A stretch of 64,000 bases of DNA from contig JACVTC010000008.1 in the NCBI GenBank assembly GCA_016946835.1, positions 1,930,001 through 1,994,000 of the forward strand, in the 5' to 3' direction. The translations under genes and the position numbers were made by a program. This DNA comes from Neocallimastix lanati (nom. inval.) (Eukaryota; Neocallimastigomycota; Neocallimastigomycetes; Neocallimastigales; Neocallimastigaceae). The notes under the pieces are model-generated. The model was given only the letters and a program-made list of their open reading frames with translations. It did no database searches and was not told where the DNA came from. Positions within the stretch are counted from its first letter, which is position 1. Each line of letters begins with the position of its first letter. Shown in pieces: positions 10,550 through 23,429 of the stretch.

Positions 10550-11570
10550 TGGTAAAGAATGAATTAATAACCTTTATTTTATTATTAATAATTCTTTACT
10601 AAATTGTACTTTCCTATATTCTTCATAACCTAAACCTCATTGTAAATTTAATTTATTTTGATATAAATTAATTTTAATTTGTAAATAATGTAAATAAATT
10701 TTAATTAATCACTTTATTGTTATATTATTAAATATATGTATATATTAAAATACAATTGTAAATATTAAAATTATACTTTTAAGATACTAAATTATTAAAA
10801 ATATTAATTAAATATTATTATAAAAATTATTATAAAATTATTAAAATTATTAATTAAATATTATTCTAAAAATTATTATAAATTATTAATATTATAAAAT
10901 TATTAAAATTATTAAATATTATTATAAAAATTTATTTATTATAACTATTAAATATTATTATAAAATTATTAAGATTATTAATTAAATTTATTATTAAAAA
11001 TTATTATTAAAAATTTTTACTTATAAAAATTATTATTTAAATATTATCAAATTTATTAATTAAATATTATAAAAATTTTATTTTATTTTGAAAATAATTA
11101 CAAGTATTATTTAAAATAATTAAAGATTATTAAATTTATTATATTAATCTTTAAAAACAATTTATTTAACTTAAAAATATCAAAGAAAATAGTAAAAACT
11201 ATTTTCTATATATTTATTTTATAATTATTTTTAATTAAATTATATTTGAATATTATATTATTATATTTATAAAAATTAAAACAAAAATGAATTATTGATA
11301 TAAAATTAATTCAATAATTCTATAAAATTACTTAAATTATAAACAATTAATTATACTTTAAATTTATAAAAAAATATAAATATTGTAACAATTTCTTAAA
11401 AATTAAATATGTGTACTTTAAATAAAAAATTTTATATTAATAAAAAAAAATAAATAAATAACTTTTAAAAAAAAGAATTATTATTTTTTTTTATTTAAAA
11501 TCAAAGCAGGGTAATACCCGTCCCCCCCTGCTTGATTTTAAATATCTAAGTGTCAACCCCGAGTCTACCA
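10550..11570 (+). repeat. Solo LTR D1
   Basis: It starts TGGTAAAGAATGAATTAATA, ends GAGTCTACCA, and is flanked by GAAA (10546-10549 and 11571-11574). Near the 3' end a strong hairpin is formed by AATCAAAGCAGGG and CCCTGCTTGATT (about 11500-11545) around a poly(C)-rich loop. Three relatives occur at 14182, 27286 (inverted) and 61014. Non-coding, about 1 kb. The TG...CA ends and duplicated target identify it as an LTR. Confidence 0.8.
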
Positions 11571-11576
11571 GAAATG

Positions 11577-12525
11577 TGTAAGAAATAATAATTATTTATT
11601 AATAAATAATTACTATTTCTTAGTCTTTATAATTATTGATAATAATTATAAATTTATTTAAATTATAATTAATTCATACATTGAAATATTATTATCAAAT
11701 TTATTAAAAATATAATTATTCATACACTAAAATAATATTAAAAAATTTATTTAAATAACTATTATATATTCTTTTATTAATATTATTAATTTTATTTAGT
11801 TATTCATTTAATTATCAAGTTAATGTAAACATTAGTTTTATTTATTTTGTACATTGTACATTTAAAAGAACAATTAATAAGTTTCTGTATTTTTAAAGAT
11901 AGTTTTATGTTAATAAGTTTAGATTAGATTTTAAAAATAATATTTAGAAAATAGAATAATTTAGATCATTCCAGTTATTATTTATTTTTCCTTTTATTCG
12001 ATGATCTAAATTAAAATTTAGAAAATCGATATATTAAGGTTTTATCCAAATATAAAATAATATATTTGGTTTTACTTAATATATACGATGATCGATATGA
12101 ATAGAATATCGATCAAAACTTATCTAGTTTTTTCTTCTAATCTTTTTCTAGATAAGATAATTTTTAAGATTAGAAAAACTTTTTATTTAACCTTAATTTA
12201 ATAAAAAAATATAAAAGGGCTCTTGATTTCTCTTTAAGAAATCAAGAGTTATTATTATAAAAAAAAGATAGTTATAATAATAGCAATTTTATATTTTAAA
12301 CTTTAATAAATTAATAAAACATTTTATTCAAAAACATATTTTTTAAAACAAATTTATTCAAATATTCCTTCTTTTGCTCTTTGTGTTGTTATTATAATTA
12401 ATTTTATAATAAACTCGTTTTTAGGTAAAATTTTTATTTTTATTTTATTTCTCAACTTAATGAATTAGTCATTAAGTTGAAGTTAATAATCATATTTAGT
12501 GATAGAACTTAGTATGATTATTACA
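11577..12525 (+). repeat. Solo LTR B1
   Basis: It starts TGTAAGAAATAATAATTA and ends GATTATTACA. The 5-bp TSD AAATG (11572-11576 and 12526-12530) straddles the GAAA junction and the first two bases of the next LTR. A TATA box (TATAAAAG, about 12211) is followed at once by a 29-nt palindrome CTCTTGATTTCT...AGAAATCAAGAG (12220-12248). It is the same family as 29210, 61989 and 62975 and, inverted, 23436 and 59663. Confidence 0.82.
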
Positions 12526-12528
12526 AAA

Positions 12529-13386
12529 TGGTAAAGAACGAACATATAATGGATTATTAATTAGAATTTCAACTTACTTTAGAATCCATTATATTCTTCT
12601 TTACTTAATATTACTTTACTATATTTTCTATACTAAAATATTTTCTATACTAAAATATTTTCTAAATATATTTATTTTTTTTATATTTTTATTAAAAGTT
12701 TCTAAAATATTATCAATAATTTTATATTTTTATTATTAATATCAATATCTATAATTTAACCTTAAATTTTATTATTTTATTAAAGTGTTTATTATCAATA
12801 TTAATATTTTATTTTTATTTTCAAATATATTATTATTTTATTATTATATTGTATCAATATTAAACTTGTATTCTTTTTAGTATTTTATTTTATTTTTAAA
12901 TTGAGTATTTTATATTTTTATTCCCCACAAATAAAATCAAATCTTAATTGATTAATAATAAATATTAAATATATTATAATTTTTAAATTTATTTTATATA
13001 AAATATAAGAATATTATATTAACATTCTTGATTAAAATAACTTTATTTTTCTGTAAAATCTTTTTAAATTTTGTTTGTTACTTTTCGTATATATTAAATA
13101 ATTTAGTTTTAGTATATGAAAAATAATATAAAATTATGTAAACAAAATTTATTAAAATAAAAATACTTATGAATTAGTTAATTTAAATTAATATAAAATT
13201 TTAAGTAATTAGTAATAGTAAATATTTTTTTTTTAAATATGATAATAAAATGTAGAAAGGCTTTACATATTTATTTTTTTTCAAAAAGTATAAATAAGTG
13301 AAGTTTTTCAATAATTAAAATGTAGACAGAAAAAATATTAAAAATAAATAATTAAATAAAATTCTAATAAAACACGAACCATAACA
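12529..13386 (+). repeat. Solo LTR E1
   Basis: It starts TGGTAAAGAACGAACA and ends CGAACCATAACA, followed by GAAA (13387-13390). A TATA box (TATAAATAAG) lies near 13289. It is a diverged relative of D1 and of E2. Confidence 0.6.
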
Positions 13387-13390
13387 GAAA

Positions 13391-14177
13391 TAATACAGAA
13401 TGAACAAATAATACTAATTGTGCTAGAATAATATAAATTATTCTAACCTTATAGATTATTCTATTCTATATAATTGGAACTTTCCAATATTCTTCAAATA
13501 TTACTAAATAGAAATCTTAAGTTAATAAATCACTAATTAACTTATAATTCCTTTTTGAATTATCGATCCGATTCCATTATAATGTATTAAAAATCTTTAG
13601 CCAAGAATATTGTCCTTGCCCACTTAATATATTAATATTATATTTCTTTTGTATTATGTTATATTGAAAATAATCAAATCTATTTAATTAGTTATTAAAA
13701 TTTTCGTTATCAATTTAAATTTATTTTTAATTACTAAATTTAACTAAACCACAATAAAATATTCTGTATAATCTCTTTATTTTTATTTTATATATATTAG
13801 TATTAAACTATTATTAAATAATTAATAATTCAATAATATATAACTACTATTTATAACAATAATATTATTAACTAAAATAATAATTCAATTTCAATTTAAA
13901 TGTTTTATTTATAAAAATAATTAGTAATTAGTTTATTAAAAAAATAGTTAGGCTTTACAAATTTTAATTTGATAAAAAAATATAAATACATGTAATTTTA
14001 GTGAAATAAAATATAATCAATAACTTTCTTTTTATTAAATAAATAATTATATTATTATTTTTCTTTTATAAATTTATATAAATAAATATTGATTTTAAAA
14101 CAAATTATTTTTTTTATTGTAATTTTATTATTTGTGTTAATTATTATTATATTCCTAAAATTATATGAACCATACCA
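13391..14177 (+). repeat. Solo LTR E2
   Basis: It begins TAATACAGAATGAAC (the expected TG is degraded) and ends ATGAACCATACCA, followed by GAAA (14178-14181). It shares with E1 the 3' end and a GGCTTTACA...TATAAATA promoter block (near 13952-13988). The split of 12529-14177 into two units is inferred from this repeat and the internal GAAA. Confidence 0.5.
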
Positions 14178-14881
14178 GAAATGGTAAAGAATGAATTAAT
14201 AACCTTTATTTTATTATTAATAATTCTTTACTGTTAAAATTAAGATATAAAATAGTTTTATGATTAATAACGTTACTAGGTTAATATGCTGAATTATATA
14301 TTAATAATCCAACAATAATTAATTAATAATAATATAAAAATAATATAAGATAAATAGTTAAGTTATTTAAACACTTAATATCTAAGAATATTTTAAATAA
14401 TAATTTCTTTGAAGGATTTATGAAAATATTTATTTATTGAATTATTAGTATATAATTATTGTAAGTACAATAACCTTACAAAGAACATAAAAGATAGATT
14501 TTTACATCTTTCTTTTATACTTTGTAAGTTACATAATAATAATATTTAATTATAAGATATTAATAATATAGTAATATGAATATTAATAAAATATTAAGAT
14601 AATAACAATATCGATATGTTTAAAATATTTAATATAACTAAATAAATTTAATTTATAATTATATAATTAATTTGAATAATTAAAAATAGTAGTTAATATA
14701 TATGATGTAAACATATATATAAACATAATATAAATAAATACATGTGACGTCATATGTAGATAATTGAAATTATTAATATAAATCTTATTTACTAATATTC
14801 TCAGAATTATTAGGCCTAAGATAATTCCTTAAATATTAAATAAGAATTTATATTAATTATTAATTATTTAAATATATATAT

Positions 14882-15619
14882 TGTAAAATGTTCCTTATGG
14901 AGCAGATTACAATTACGAAAAAAAAACAAAAACAACACTATCAATAACAATACTCAAATGAAATTTATTTTTTAAAAAAATTCTTTTATTAATCACTTTA
15001 TTATAAAAATTCTTTTTATTAGTTATTAACTGCAAAATAGTTAATAACAACTACATTTTCTTTAATAGAATAATTTTACATGTATTTATATTTTTTCTTA
15101 ATTATATTATAATATACTATTTCTATTTATTTAAATATATATTCAATATAAAATAAACAAAAACTAATCTAAATTTAAATAAAGTTATAAAAAACTAAAA
15201 CTAATTCAATAAGCTTTTTATTCAATTTGTTTTGACTCAAATTGAATAAGTTCTTATTTATTATTTATTTATTATTCTTTTATTATTAATACTATTAATT
15301 ATATATTACTATTTAATTTTTATGATTATTAAACTAAACTAAAATTAAACTAAACTAAAATTAAACTAAACTAAAATTATTAATATATTTTATTACTAAA
15401 TTTTAGGTTATTTAAAAATTAATTTTATATTTTTAAATTTATATATTATATGAAATATAAATTTATTATTAATTTTCATAAATCAATTAATTTCATAAAT
15501 TAATATATTTTACATAATTTAATGCATTAGCATTATTTTGTAAACGTGAATTACATTAAATAATTTAATGTACAAAATAAATTAATTAATGTACTAAAGA
15601 TATTGATCATATCTTTACA
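14882..15619 (-). repeat. 3' LTR of Ty3-1
   Basis: Plus-strand ends are TGTAAAATGTTCC and ATCATATCTTTACA, 738 bp. It contains a perfect 12-bp-arm inverted repeat (TTATTCAATTTG / CAAATTGAATAA, 15218-15249) in the U3 part. The 5' LTR has the same length. Confidence 0.95.
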
Positions 15620-15629
15620 ATCTCGCCCT

Positions 15630-18600
15630 TTAAGTCGAGCTCCTGCGAGAATCATTTCTTGAGGGAAGTTCTATAACAAAGGGTTGATATTTATGTCTTA
15701 CAATGAAATCATTGGCATGATCATCATTCTTAATAGATTCTTGATCCTTTGTTCTTGTTTTATTTTTCTTATTTTTTCTAAAGTATTCCTGAATTAATTG
15801 TTTATCTAAAATTTGATCTTCATCTATCCAAGAGTCTTCATTTGATCCTTTCCAAGAGATAAGAAAACGATTCTTTCCTTTATAAGTTCTCATATTAATT
15901 ATTTTATCTGGAATCATATCGGAATTATTTGTAGTTAAATTTATACTCTTTCGTTTATTAACATTTCTATCTTCAAATTCATTCTCATAATAAGGTTCAA
16001 GTAAAGAAACATGAAAAATTGGATGACAATGCATATTATTAGGTAGTTTAAGTTTGTACGCTAAGGGACTAACTTTTTCAATTATTTCAAAAGGACCTAT
16101 CAATTGATCGGCTAGTTTTCTTTTAACATTCTTAGTAGTAGATCCTTTAAGTAACCAAACTTTTTTACCGACTTCGAAACTAGGGGAAGGAAGTCTTTTC
16201 AAATCGGCGTATTTTTTATAAGTTTTCTTAGCTTCTTCTAAGTTTCTTTTTAAAAATTCAATATTTTTATTAATATCTAATATTCTTTTTTCAGCTCTAC
16301 TTGGTCTTTCTGAGGATGGAATCTCAGGACTAAATTTAGGATTAAAACCATAGTTTGCGAAGAATGGTGATTGATTTATAGATTGATGTAAAGTATTATT
16401 GTAAGCGAATTCAGCGAAAGGTAGTAAATCGACCCAATTATTTTGCCTTTCATTTATGAAACAACGAAGATATTGTTCCAATATTCCGTTCACCCTCTCC
16501 GTTTGACCATCAGTCTCCGGATGGTAAGAGGTAGAAAGAGAATGAGTAATATCAAGAAGTTTACATAAGCGATTCCAAAATTCAGATGTAAATTGCGATC
16601 CTCTATCAGAAATAATAGAATCAGGGAAACCATGTAATTTAAAAATATTCGAGATAAAAGCATCAGCAGCAATTGAAGCAATAGGAAGACAACGAAAAGG
16701 AATAAAATGAGCCATTTTAGTCAAACGATCAACAACAACCATAATTGTAGTCATATCTTTAGACTTAGGTAATTCAACGATAAAATCCATAGAAATATCA
16801 GACCAAGCTCTATTAGGAGTGGACAAGGGTGAAAGAAGTCCATATGGCTTGTGTCTAGGAATTTTTGATTTACAGCAAACTTCACAAGACTTAATAAATT
16901 TTTTAACATCAAGAGAAAAATTAGGCCACCAAAAATTGCGGCTAAGTAATTCTTGAGTCTTAGAAACACCAAAATGACCAGCAGTAGGAGAGTCATGATG
17001 GAGTTCAAGAACTCTCGTTCGAATCGATTTAGGAACATAAATCAGATTATTAAAGAGTAAAAATCCTTCTTTATCAATCATAAATTTATTAATATTTTGA
17101 ATTTTAGGGTTAACAGCATTATTAATAGATAAGGATGATTTAACAGAATTATAGAATTCATCATTCTCAAGAGCATTCAAAATAGAATTAGCAAGGGTAT
17201 CATTATTAATAGTAAAACAGTTAATAACACGACAAGAAGAATTAAATTCAAAATTAAATAAATGATCACTTCTCCTAGATAGTAAATCAGGTTTACCCGA
17301 TTTTTTCCCAGATCTATAGACAATATTAAAATCAAAACGAGATAAAAATTCATACCATCTAATTTGACGTTGCGAAAGCATTTCCGGTTTTCTAGGAAAT
17401 GTTAAATTTTTATGATCAGTGTAAATAGTAAAGGGATGACGAGCACCCTCTAAAAAGTGACGCCATTGCTCTAAAGCAACTTTAATAGCGAGAAGTTCCT
17501 TATCATAAATGGGGTAGTTTCTTTGAGACTTGGTCAAACTCGAAGAAATAAAGGCAACTGGATGGAGATTGCCATCAACTTCTTGAGAAAGTACAGCTCC
17601 AACTGCAAAGTTACTAGCATCAGTTTCAACGATAAACGGTTTATTACTATCAGGATTAATTAATATTGGAGCAGATGTGAAAAGTTCGTTCAATTTAACA
17701 AAAGCATTCTGTTGCTCAGGTCCCCAAATAAAAGGTACATTTTTACGAGTGAGTTTATGTATTGGTAAAGCTATTTTGGCAAAATCTTTAATGAAAACTC
17801 TATAATAATTACAAAGTCCAATAAATGACTGAACTTCTTTGACATTAGTAGGTACAGGCCAATCTAAAATAGCTTTAATTTTTTCAGGATCAGGTTTAAG
17901 ACCATCTTTAGATATGATGTAGCCCAGGAAGGAGGTTTCCGTTACATCGAATTCACATTTTTCTAGTTTAACATATAAATTATTATCTAAAAGTTTTTTC
18001 AACACTTTTCTAACATGTTCATGATGTTCTTCTAAGTTATTTGAATAAATAAGAATATCGTCGATATATGAGATAACAAAATCATCTAAGTAGTCACTAA
18101 GAACATCATTTATAAAATGTTGAAATGTAGCAGGTGCATTCTTTAACCCAAAAGGCATAACAAGATATTCATAATGTCCATAACGAGTTCTAAAAGCAGT
18201 CTTATACTCATCACCTTCTTTTATTCTTACTAAGTTATATGCAGATTTAAGATCTAACTTAGTAAAATATTTAGCACCTTTAACTCTGTCAATTAATTCA
18301 CTTATTAATGGTAAAGGATATGAATTTCTAATAGTCATTTCATTTAATTTTCTGTAATCAATACATAATCTCAAAGTGCCATCTTTCTTTTTAACAAATA
18401 AGACAGGGGCACCAGCTGGTGATTTGGATTTTCTAATAAATCCTTTTGCTAAGTTTTCTTTAATATACTTTTTCAATTCATCCCTTTCTGCTTCTGTTAA
18501 AGGATAAATAGGACCATAGAATAGAATTGAATTATCCTTTAAATTTATTTCACAATCATATTCTCTATGGGGAGGTAATTTATCACAATTCTTTTCATCA

Positions 18601-20513
18601 AAAACTTCAATATAATCGAGATAACAAGGAGGAATAGAAATTTTATTATCACTATCGTTAACAATATTATTATTATCTAAATTCTGAATAATCAGACAGT
18701 TACACAAATTGTCTAACACACAATTTTGATAAGAAAAAAAATAGTTTGTTGGTTCGGCGACCAATTTACTTTCTTTATTTAAAATTTCATTTTTACATGA
18801 TTTAATAAAATTACATGATTTTTTGATTTTATCTATTGTACTAAGTTCTCTAAAATTACAAAAGTTAATTTTTTTTTTACTACAATCATTATCTTTAACA
18901 CTAATATTAATACTATCACTATCACTATCACTATCACTATCATTAATGGTTCTAACTTTTCTTCCACGGACGTATTCAGCTTCGCTTTCTGATTCGGAAT
19001 CCCAGAGGGGTTTACACTTATATGGAGTACTTGGTTCATAGGAATTTTCTTCTTCAGGTTCGATATCGATCTTACACTTCTTTGAACCTTTCTTGCTTCT
19101 ATTTTTGTTTTTTCTTTTTCTTTTACCATTATTACAGTTCCTAGCGCAATAACCAGAAGGAAAGGATATTTTTCTTGAATCATGATAATTCATTGGACAA
19201 TGCTTTTCAATCCAAGGAATACCTAGAATGATATCTACATCAGGAATATAAAGTGCATAGAGTTGAATAACTTCAAAATGGTTCTTGAATCGTAAGATAC
19301 ACTTTTCAGTTTGTTCGTAGATGGTAGAGATACCATATCCTAGTCCAGTAACATTGAAAGATCTTTTAACTTCATTCAATTTAATTTTGTTTTTATTAAC
19401 GAACGAAGGATGAATAAAATTCAAATCCGAGCCAGAGTCGATAAGAACCCTAACTGGAACTTCTTCAATATCATTTGTTTTTATATAGAAAGTAATTATA
19501 TTGTTCTTTCTTTTATTCATAGCATTTTCTTCATCAGTAATAGCTCTAATTTTTTGAGCATCATCGGATTCCTTGATCATTCTAATTCTTCTTAATTTTG
19601 CCGATGGAAGATTTTCATCTGTTTCTCTAATTTTATTCTTGTGTTTAACTCCAGAAGGTCTTTTTCTGTTAGGACAATTAAACTGTAAGTGTCCTGGTTG
19701 TTTACATAAAAAACAAAGACCTTTTTTCTTTTCTTCAGAAAAGTCTCTTTTATTTTCAACATATAAATTTTGATTATAGTTCTGGTTGTATCTTCTATAT
19801 CTATCATTTTTGATCCTAAATAAATCAACATCCATAGGATCATCACGACGACTACTATTTCTCTGGTTGTGGTTACTGTTTTGTTGCGAATTTCTAACTC
19901 GTTGCTGATTATAATAGAATTCAACAAGATTAGTTCGCTTTGACAAATTTTCAATTTGAATTACATCGGTATACAACTTGTTAAGGGAATCTGGATTTGG
20001 GTTAACAACGGCTAATTGTTCCCTCATTTTGTAATGTAATCCTTTAAGAAACATATAAATTTTGGCTGATTCGTTGAAGTCCGAATTTTGGCAAGTTGTT
20101 TTGAACTGGTTAATATATTCTAACACTTGCCCATATTTTTTCTGACGAATGGTATCTAATTTACCATTAGCCACAATTGTCTCCACTTCTGGATCCCCAT
20201 AATTAATTTTAAGTTCCCTCTTAAAATTATTTAAATTATCGATCAAGGGATCTTCATTATCCCATAGATTTGAGGCCCAATTTAAAGGATCACCTCTTAA
20301 GAATGAGGTTATAAATCTAACCTTTGATCTATCGTCTGGAAAGTCATCTGGGGTATCCTCAAAGTTCATATTTACAATTGTGAGGAACCCTTTAAGTTCT
20401 TTTCTTTCACCGTTAAAAATCGGTGGCTTACTGACCTTCCGTTTTTCTTCTCGTCCACGTTCTGCCATATCTTCAATGTGGAGGTTTCTTAGCCTAATAT
20501 TAAGTTCTTCCAC
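15630..20513 (-). CDS. gag-pol: Ty3-1 gag-pol polyprotein (1,627 aa)
   Basis: One uninterrupted frame begins at the ATG at 20513. Domains by residue: Ty3-type capsid (about 30-200), CCHC zinc knuckle [14 protein letters not shown] (267-280), aspartic protease [10 protein letters not shown] (Asp359), reverse transcriptase about 655-860 with YIDD at 816-819, RNase H with ETDAS near 963, integrase HHCC finger about 1172-1213, and catalytic Asp1243, Asp1303 and Glu1339 (D-x59-D-x35-E). A chromodomain-like C-terminus follows (about 1550-1595, LISWKGS...SWIDE), which in this family directs integration through histone marks. Gag and pol are fused, with no frameshift or stop between them, as in Tf1-like elements. 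The acidic Ser-Asp run near 525-535 is a simple repeat. It resembles the Ty3-3 polyprotein. Confidence 0.95.
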   Translation of the reverse strand: MEELNIRLRNLHIEDMAERGREEKRKVSKPPIFNGERKELKGFLTIVNMNFEDTPDDFPDDRSKVRFITSFLRGDPLNWASNLWDNEDPLIDNLNNFKRELKINYGDPEVETIVANGKLDTIRQKKYGQVLEYINQFKTTCQNSDFNESAKIYMFLKGLHYKMREQLAVVNPNPDSLNKLYTDVIQIENLSKRTNLVEFYYNQQRVRNSQQNSNHNQRNSSRRDDPMDVDLFRIKNDRYRRYNQNYNQNLYVENKRDFSEEKKKGLCFLCKQPGHLQFNCPNRKRPSGVKHKNKIRETDENLPSAKLRRIRMIKESDDAQKIRAITDEENAMNKRKNNIITFYIKTNDIEEVPVRVLIDSGSDLNFIHPSFVNKNKIKLNEVKRSFNVTGLGYGISTIYEQTEKCILRFKNHFEVIQLYALYIPDVDIILGIPWIEKHCPMNYHDSRKISFPSGYCARNCNNGKRKRKNKNRSKKGSKKCKIDIEPEEENSYEPSTPYKCKPLWDSESESEAEYVRGRKVRTINDSDSDSDSDSINISVKDNDCSKKKINFCNFRELSTIDKIKKSCNFIKSCKNEILNKESKLVAEPTNYFFSYQNCVLDNLCNCLIIQNLDNNNIVNDSDNKISIPPCYLDYIEVFDEKNCDKLPPHREYDCEINLKDNSILFYGPIYPLTEAERDELKKYIKENLAKGFIRKSKSPAGAPVLFVKKKDGTLRLCIDYRKLNEMTIRNSYPLPLISELIDRVKGAKYFTKLDLKSAYNLVRIKEGDEYKTAFRTRYGHYEYLVMPFGLKNAPATFQHFINDVLSDYLDDFVISYIDDILIYSNNLEEHHEHVRKVLKKLLDNNLYVKLEKCEFDVTETSFLGYIISKDGLKPDPEKIKAILDWPVPTNVKEVQSFIGLCNYYRVFIKDFAKIALPIHKLTRKNVPFIWGPEQQNAFVKLNELFTSAPILINPDSNKPFIVETDASNFAVGAVLSQEVDGNLHPVAFISSSLTKSQRNYPIYDKELLAIKVALEQWRHFLEGARHPFTIYTDHKNLTFPRKPEMLSQRQIRWYEFLSRFDFNIVYRSGKKSGKPDLLSRRSDHLFNFEFNSSCRVINCFTINNDTLANSILNALENDEFYNSVKSSLSINNAVNPKIQNINKFMIDKEGFLLFNNLIYVPKSIRTRVLELHHDSPTAGHFGVSKTQELLSRNFWWPNFSLDVKKFIKSCEVCCKSKIPRHKPYGLLSPLSTPNRAWSDISMDFIVELPKSKDMTTIMVVVDRLTKMAHFIPFRCLPIASIAADAFISNIFKLHGFPDSIISDRGSQFTSEFWNRLCKLLDITHSLSTSYHPETDGQTERVNGILEQYLRCFINERQNNWVDLLPFAEFAYNNTLHQSINQSPFFANYGFNPKFSPEIPSSERPSRAEKRILDINKNIEFLKRNLEEAKKTYKKYADLKRLPSPSFEVGKKVWLLKGSTTKNVKRKLADQLIGPFEIIEKVSPLAYKLKLPNNMHCHPIFHVSLLEPYYENEFEDRNVNKRKSINLTTNNSDMIPDKIINMRTYKGKNRFLISWKGSNEDSWIDEDQILDKQLIQEYFRKNKKNKTRTKDQESIKNDDHANDFIVRHKYQPFVIELPSRNDSRRSST

Positions 20514-20800
20514 TTTGAAAAAATAAAATTAAAAGAATTCTTATATACGATTATTATTTTTATTTAAATTTACTATTATAATATTATGTAAAGTCGACTT
20601 GGCTCTAACCGCTTGAAATGGTGCCCGTCGAGTAAACAAAATTATTATAATAATAATAAGTTTAAATAAAAATAATCTCAAATATTCCAATATAATTAGT
20701 AATCACGGCGGCGACTTAATGGGTGCAATTATAATTAGTACTTCTTCAAATAGTACTTCTTCTATTATTACTTCTTGTTTCTTCTCTTAGTAATTCTTCA

Positions 20801-21010
20801 AATGGTAGTTTTCTAATAGGTAGTTCTCTAATTGGTAATTCTCTAACTGGTAGTTTTCTAACTGGTAGTTTTCTAACTGGTAGTTCTCTAATTGGTAATT
20901 CTCTAACTGGTAGTTTTCTAACTGGTAGTTCTCTAATTGGTAGTTCTTTAACTGGTAGTTCTTTAACTGGTAGTTCTCTAACTGGTAGTTCTTTAACTGG
21001 TAGTTCTCTA
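20801..21010. repeat. 15-bp minisatellite in the Ty3-1 leader
   Basis: About 14 units of a 15-bp repeat (GGTAGTTCTCTAACT type) lie between the primer site and gag. Because 15 is a multiple of 3, a Leu-Glu-Asn-Tyr-Gln-type frame stays open on the minus strand, but it has only a GTG start. The AACTACC core of each unit also occurs in the primer site. Confidence 0.9.
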
Positions 21011-21048
21011 ATCTCGTGATCGTAACGTGCTCCACTTTTTATAACAAG

Positions 21049-21059
21049 GTAGTTGTTAT
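21049..21059 (-). promoter_or_regulatory. Primer-binding site of Ty3-1, complementary to its own mRNA 5' end
   Basis: Directly next to the 5' LTR, the sense strand reads ATAACAACTAC. Its exact 11-nt complement GTAGTTGTTAT lies in the LTR (minus strand 21232-21222), 36 nt after the start of a TATAAATA box (21268-21261). The match is exactly 11 nt and stops on both sides, as in Tf1 self-priming. No TGG start of a tRNA-type primer site is present. Confidence 0.8.
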
Positions 21060-21797
21060 TGTAAAATGTTCCTTATGGAGCAGATTACAATTACGAAAAA
21101 AAAACAAAAACAACACTATCAATAACAATACTCAAATGAAATTTATTTTTTAAAAAAATTCTTTTATTAATCACTTTATTATAAAAATTCTTTTTATTAG
21201 TTATTAACTGCAAAATAGTTAATAACAACTACATTTTCTTTAATAGAATAATTTTACATGTATTTATATTTTTTCTTAATTATATTATAATATACTATTT
21301 CTATTTATTTAAATATATATTCAATATAAAATAAACAAAAACTAATCTAAATTTAAATAAAGTTATAAAAAACTAAAACTAATTCAATAAGCTTTTTATT
21401 CAATTTGTTTTGACTCAAATTGAATAAGTTCTTATTTATTATTTATTTATTATTCTTTTATTATTAATACTATTAATTATATATTACTATTTAATTTTTA
21501 TGATTATTAAACTAAACTAAAATTAAACTAAACTAAAATTAAACTAAACTAAAATTATTAATATATTTTATTACTAAATTTTAGGTTATTTAAAAATTAA
21601 TTTTATATTTTTAAATTTATATATTATATGAAATATAAATTTATTATTAATTTTCATAAATCAATTAATTTCATAAATTAATATATTTTACATAATTTAA
21701 TGCATTAGCATTATTTTGTAAACGTGAATTACATTAAATAATTTAATGTACAAAATAAATTAATTAATGTACTAAAGATATTGATCATATCTTTACA
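21060..21797 (-). repeat. 5' LTR of Ty3-1
   Basis: It is 738 bp, the same length as the 3' LTR. On the minus strand it starts TGTAAAGATATGATC and ends AACATTTTACA. The sense TATA box is at 21268-21261 and the inferred transcript start is near 21232. Confidence 0.95.
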
Positions 21798-22755
21798 TAT
21801 ATTATTTATAATTAAATAAATAATATTTGTTAACTATTGAAATGTAAATAACTGAAATTGAGATTTCAATTCAGTTATAATTTCAACATTTACTAAATTG
21901 TACTTTCCTATATTCTTCATAACCTAAACCTCATTGTAAATTTAATTTATTTTGATATAAATTAATTTACACTTGTAAATAATGTAAATAAATTTTAATT
22001 AATTACTTTATTGTTATATTATTAAATATATGTATATATTAAAATACAATTGTAAATATTAAAATTATACTTTTAAGATACTAAATTATTAAAACTATTA
22101 ATTAAATATTATTATAAAAATTTATTTATTATAACTATTAAATATTATTATAAAATTATTAAGATTATTAATTAAATTTATTATTAAAAATTATTATTAA
22201 AAATTTTTACTTATTATAAAAATTATTATTTAAATATTATCAAATTTATTAATTAAATATTATAAAAATTTTATTTTATTTTGAAAATAATTACAAGTAT
22301 TATTTAAAATAATTAAAGATTATTAAATTTATTATATTAATCTTTAAAAACAATTTATTTAACTTAAAAATATCAAAGAAAATAGTAAAAACTATTTTTT
22401 ATATATTTATTTTATAATTATTTTTAATTAAATTATATTTGAATATTATATTATTATATTTATAAAAATTAAAACAAAAATGAATTATTGATATAAAATT
22501 AATTCAATAATTCTCTAAAATTACTTAAATTATAAACAATTAATTATACTTTAAATTTATAAAAAAATATAAATATTGTAACAATTTCTTAAAAATTAAA
22601 TGTGTGTACTTTAAATAATAAACTTTTATATTAATAAAAAAAATAAGTAACTTTTAATAAAGAATTATTTTTTTTTTAAAATCAAAGCAGGGTAATACCC
22701 GTCCCCCCCTGCTTGATTTTAAATATCTAAGTGTCAACCCCGAGTCTACCAGAAA

Positions 22756-23429
22756 TGATAAATAACCAAATTATAAATTAAGAAAAATCAATAAAATGGA
22801 ATAATAACCCTCTTAATTAGTTATTGATAATTATAAAATAATATTTTAATAAAAATAAATTAAAAGATTTAAAATTATTAAATAAATATTATTTTAATTT
22901 AAAGAACAATGTATTATATATTAAATTATTCTTTTATTTTACTTTAACGATTTTAAATTAAATCTCAGTTTAAATTGATATTAATATTAATTAAAAAGAA
23001 ACTTATTAATAATAACAAAATTGTTTATTTTATCTTAAAAGTGTTTACTTAAAATAATTATATAGTTTTATTTTAAATAATTTAAACTTAAAAGAAAAAT
23101 ATAAAAACATGTAAATATTTCTTTAAAAATAAAGAATCTGAATTCAAGAATTAAAAATTTAAAATTTAAGTTTTAATAAATTATTTTCTTTTATTCTCAT
23201 TTATTTTAAATACTTTTTATTAAGAATATAAATATTCAAAATAATAAAAAGTACAATTTTATATTGATAAATAAAGTTTTATTATAAAAAAAAAACAAAT
23301 ATTCTTTTCTTATTTTAAACTGTAGTGTTTTAATTAACATTTTTGTGTTGATAACTACCCTTTTAATTGACAAATTATTATCACTTTTAGAAGTAAATTC
23401 TAAATTAAGATAATAATCAACATTTGTCA
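22756..23429 (+). repeat. Solo LTR F
   Basis: It starts TGATAAATAACC, ends AACATTTGTCA, and is preceded and followed by GAAA. It is the last LTR of the GAAA-separated series. Non-coding. Its family relation to D and E is uncertain. Confidence 0.6.

Larger units (their letters stand above)
14882..21797 (-). mobile_element. Ty3-1: intact Ty3/gypsy chromovirus-type retrotransposon
   Basis: The element is 6,916 bp on the minus strand with TSD TATAT (14877-14881 and 21798-21802). The LTRs are 738 bp each with no difference I could see, which implies a very recent insertion. In transcription order it holds the 5' LTR (21797-21060), an 11-nt self-primer site (21059-21049), a 15-bp minisatellite leader, a single gag-pol frame (20513-15630), a purine-rich tract next to the 3' LTR (AAAGGGCGAGAT, 15631-15620), and the 3' LTR. 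No stop or frameshift interrupts the polyprotein, so it may be autonomous. Confidence 0.95.
14232..21898 (+). repeat. Solo LTR S2, split by Ty3-1
   Basis: It starts TGTTAAAATTAAGAT, ends TTCAACA, and has 5-bp TSD TTTAC (14227-14231 and 21899-21903). Its halves are 14232-14881 and 21803-21898; Ty3-1 with its TSD lies between. It is related to inverted solo LTR S1 (39049-39614). Confidence 0.78.
14182..22751 (+). repeat. Solo LTR D3, split by a nested insertion
   Basis: The first part is 14182-14231 (TGGTAAAGAATGAATTAATA...). The second is 21904-22751, ending GAGTCTACCA. GAAA flanks both sides (14178-14181 and 22752-22755). The interruption is solo LTR S2 with TSD TTTAC. The sequence matches D1 closely except for loss of about 120 bp of AT-rich repeats. 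Confidence 0.8.

Noticed and set aside
10550-11570. GGTA...TACC elements as a DNA-transposon or MITE family with terminal inverted repeats
   Set aside because: Shifting the border by one base gives TG...CA ends, duplicated GAAA, a length of about 1 kb and junctions shared with true LTRs; solo LTR is the simpler reading.
20787-21035. 82-residue Leu-Glu-Asn-Tyr-Gln repeat protein upstream of Ty3-1 gag
   Set aside because: It has only a GTG start and exists because the 15-bp repeat is a multiple of three.
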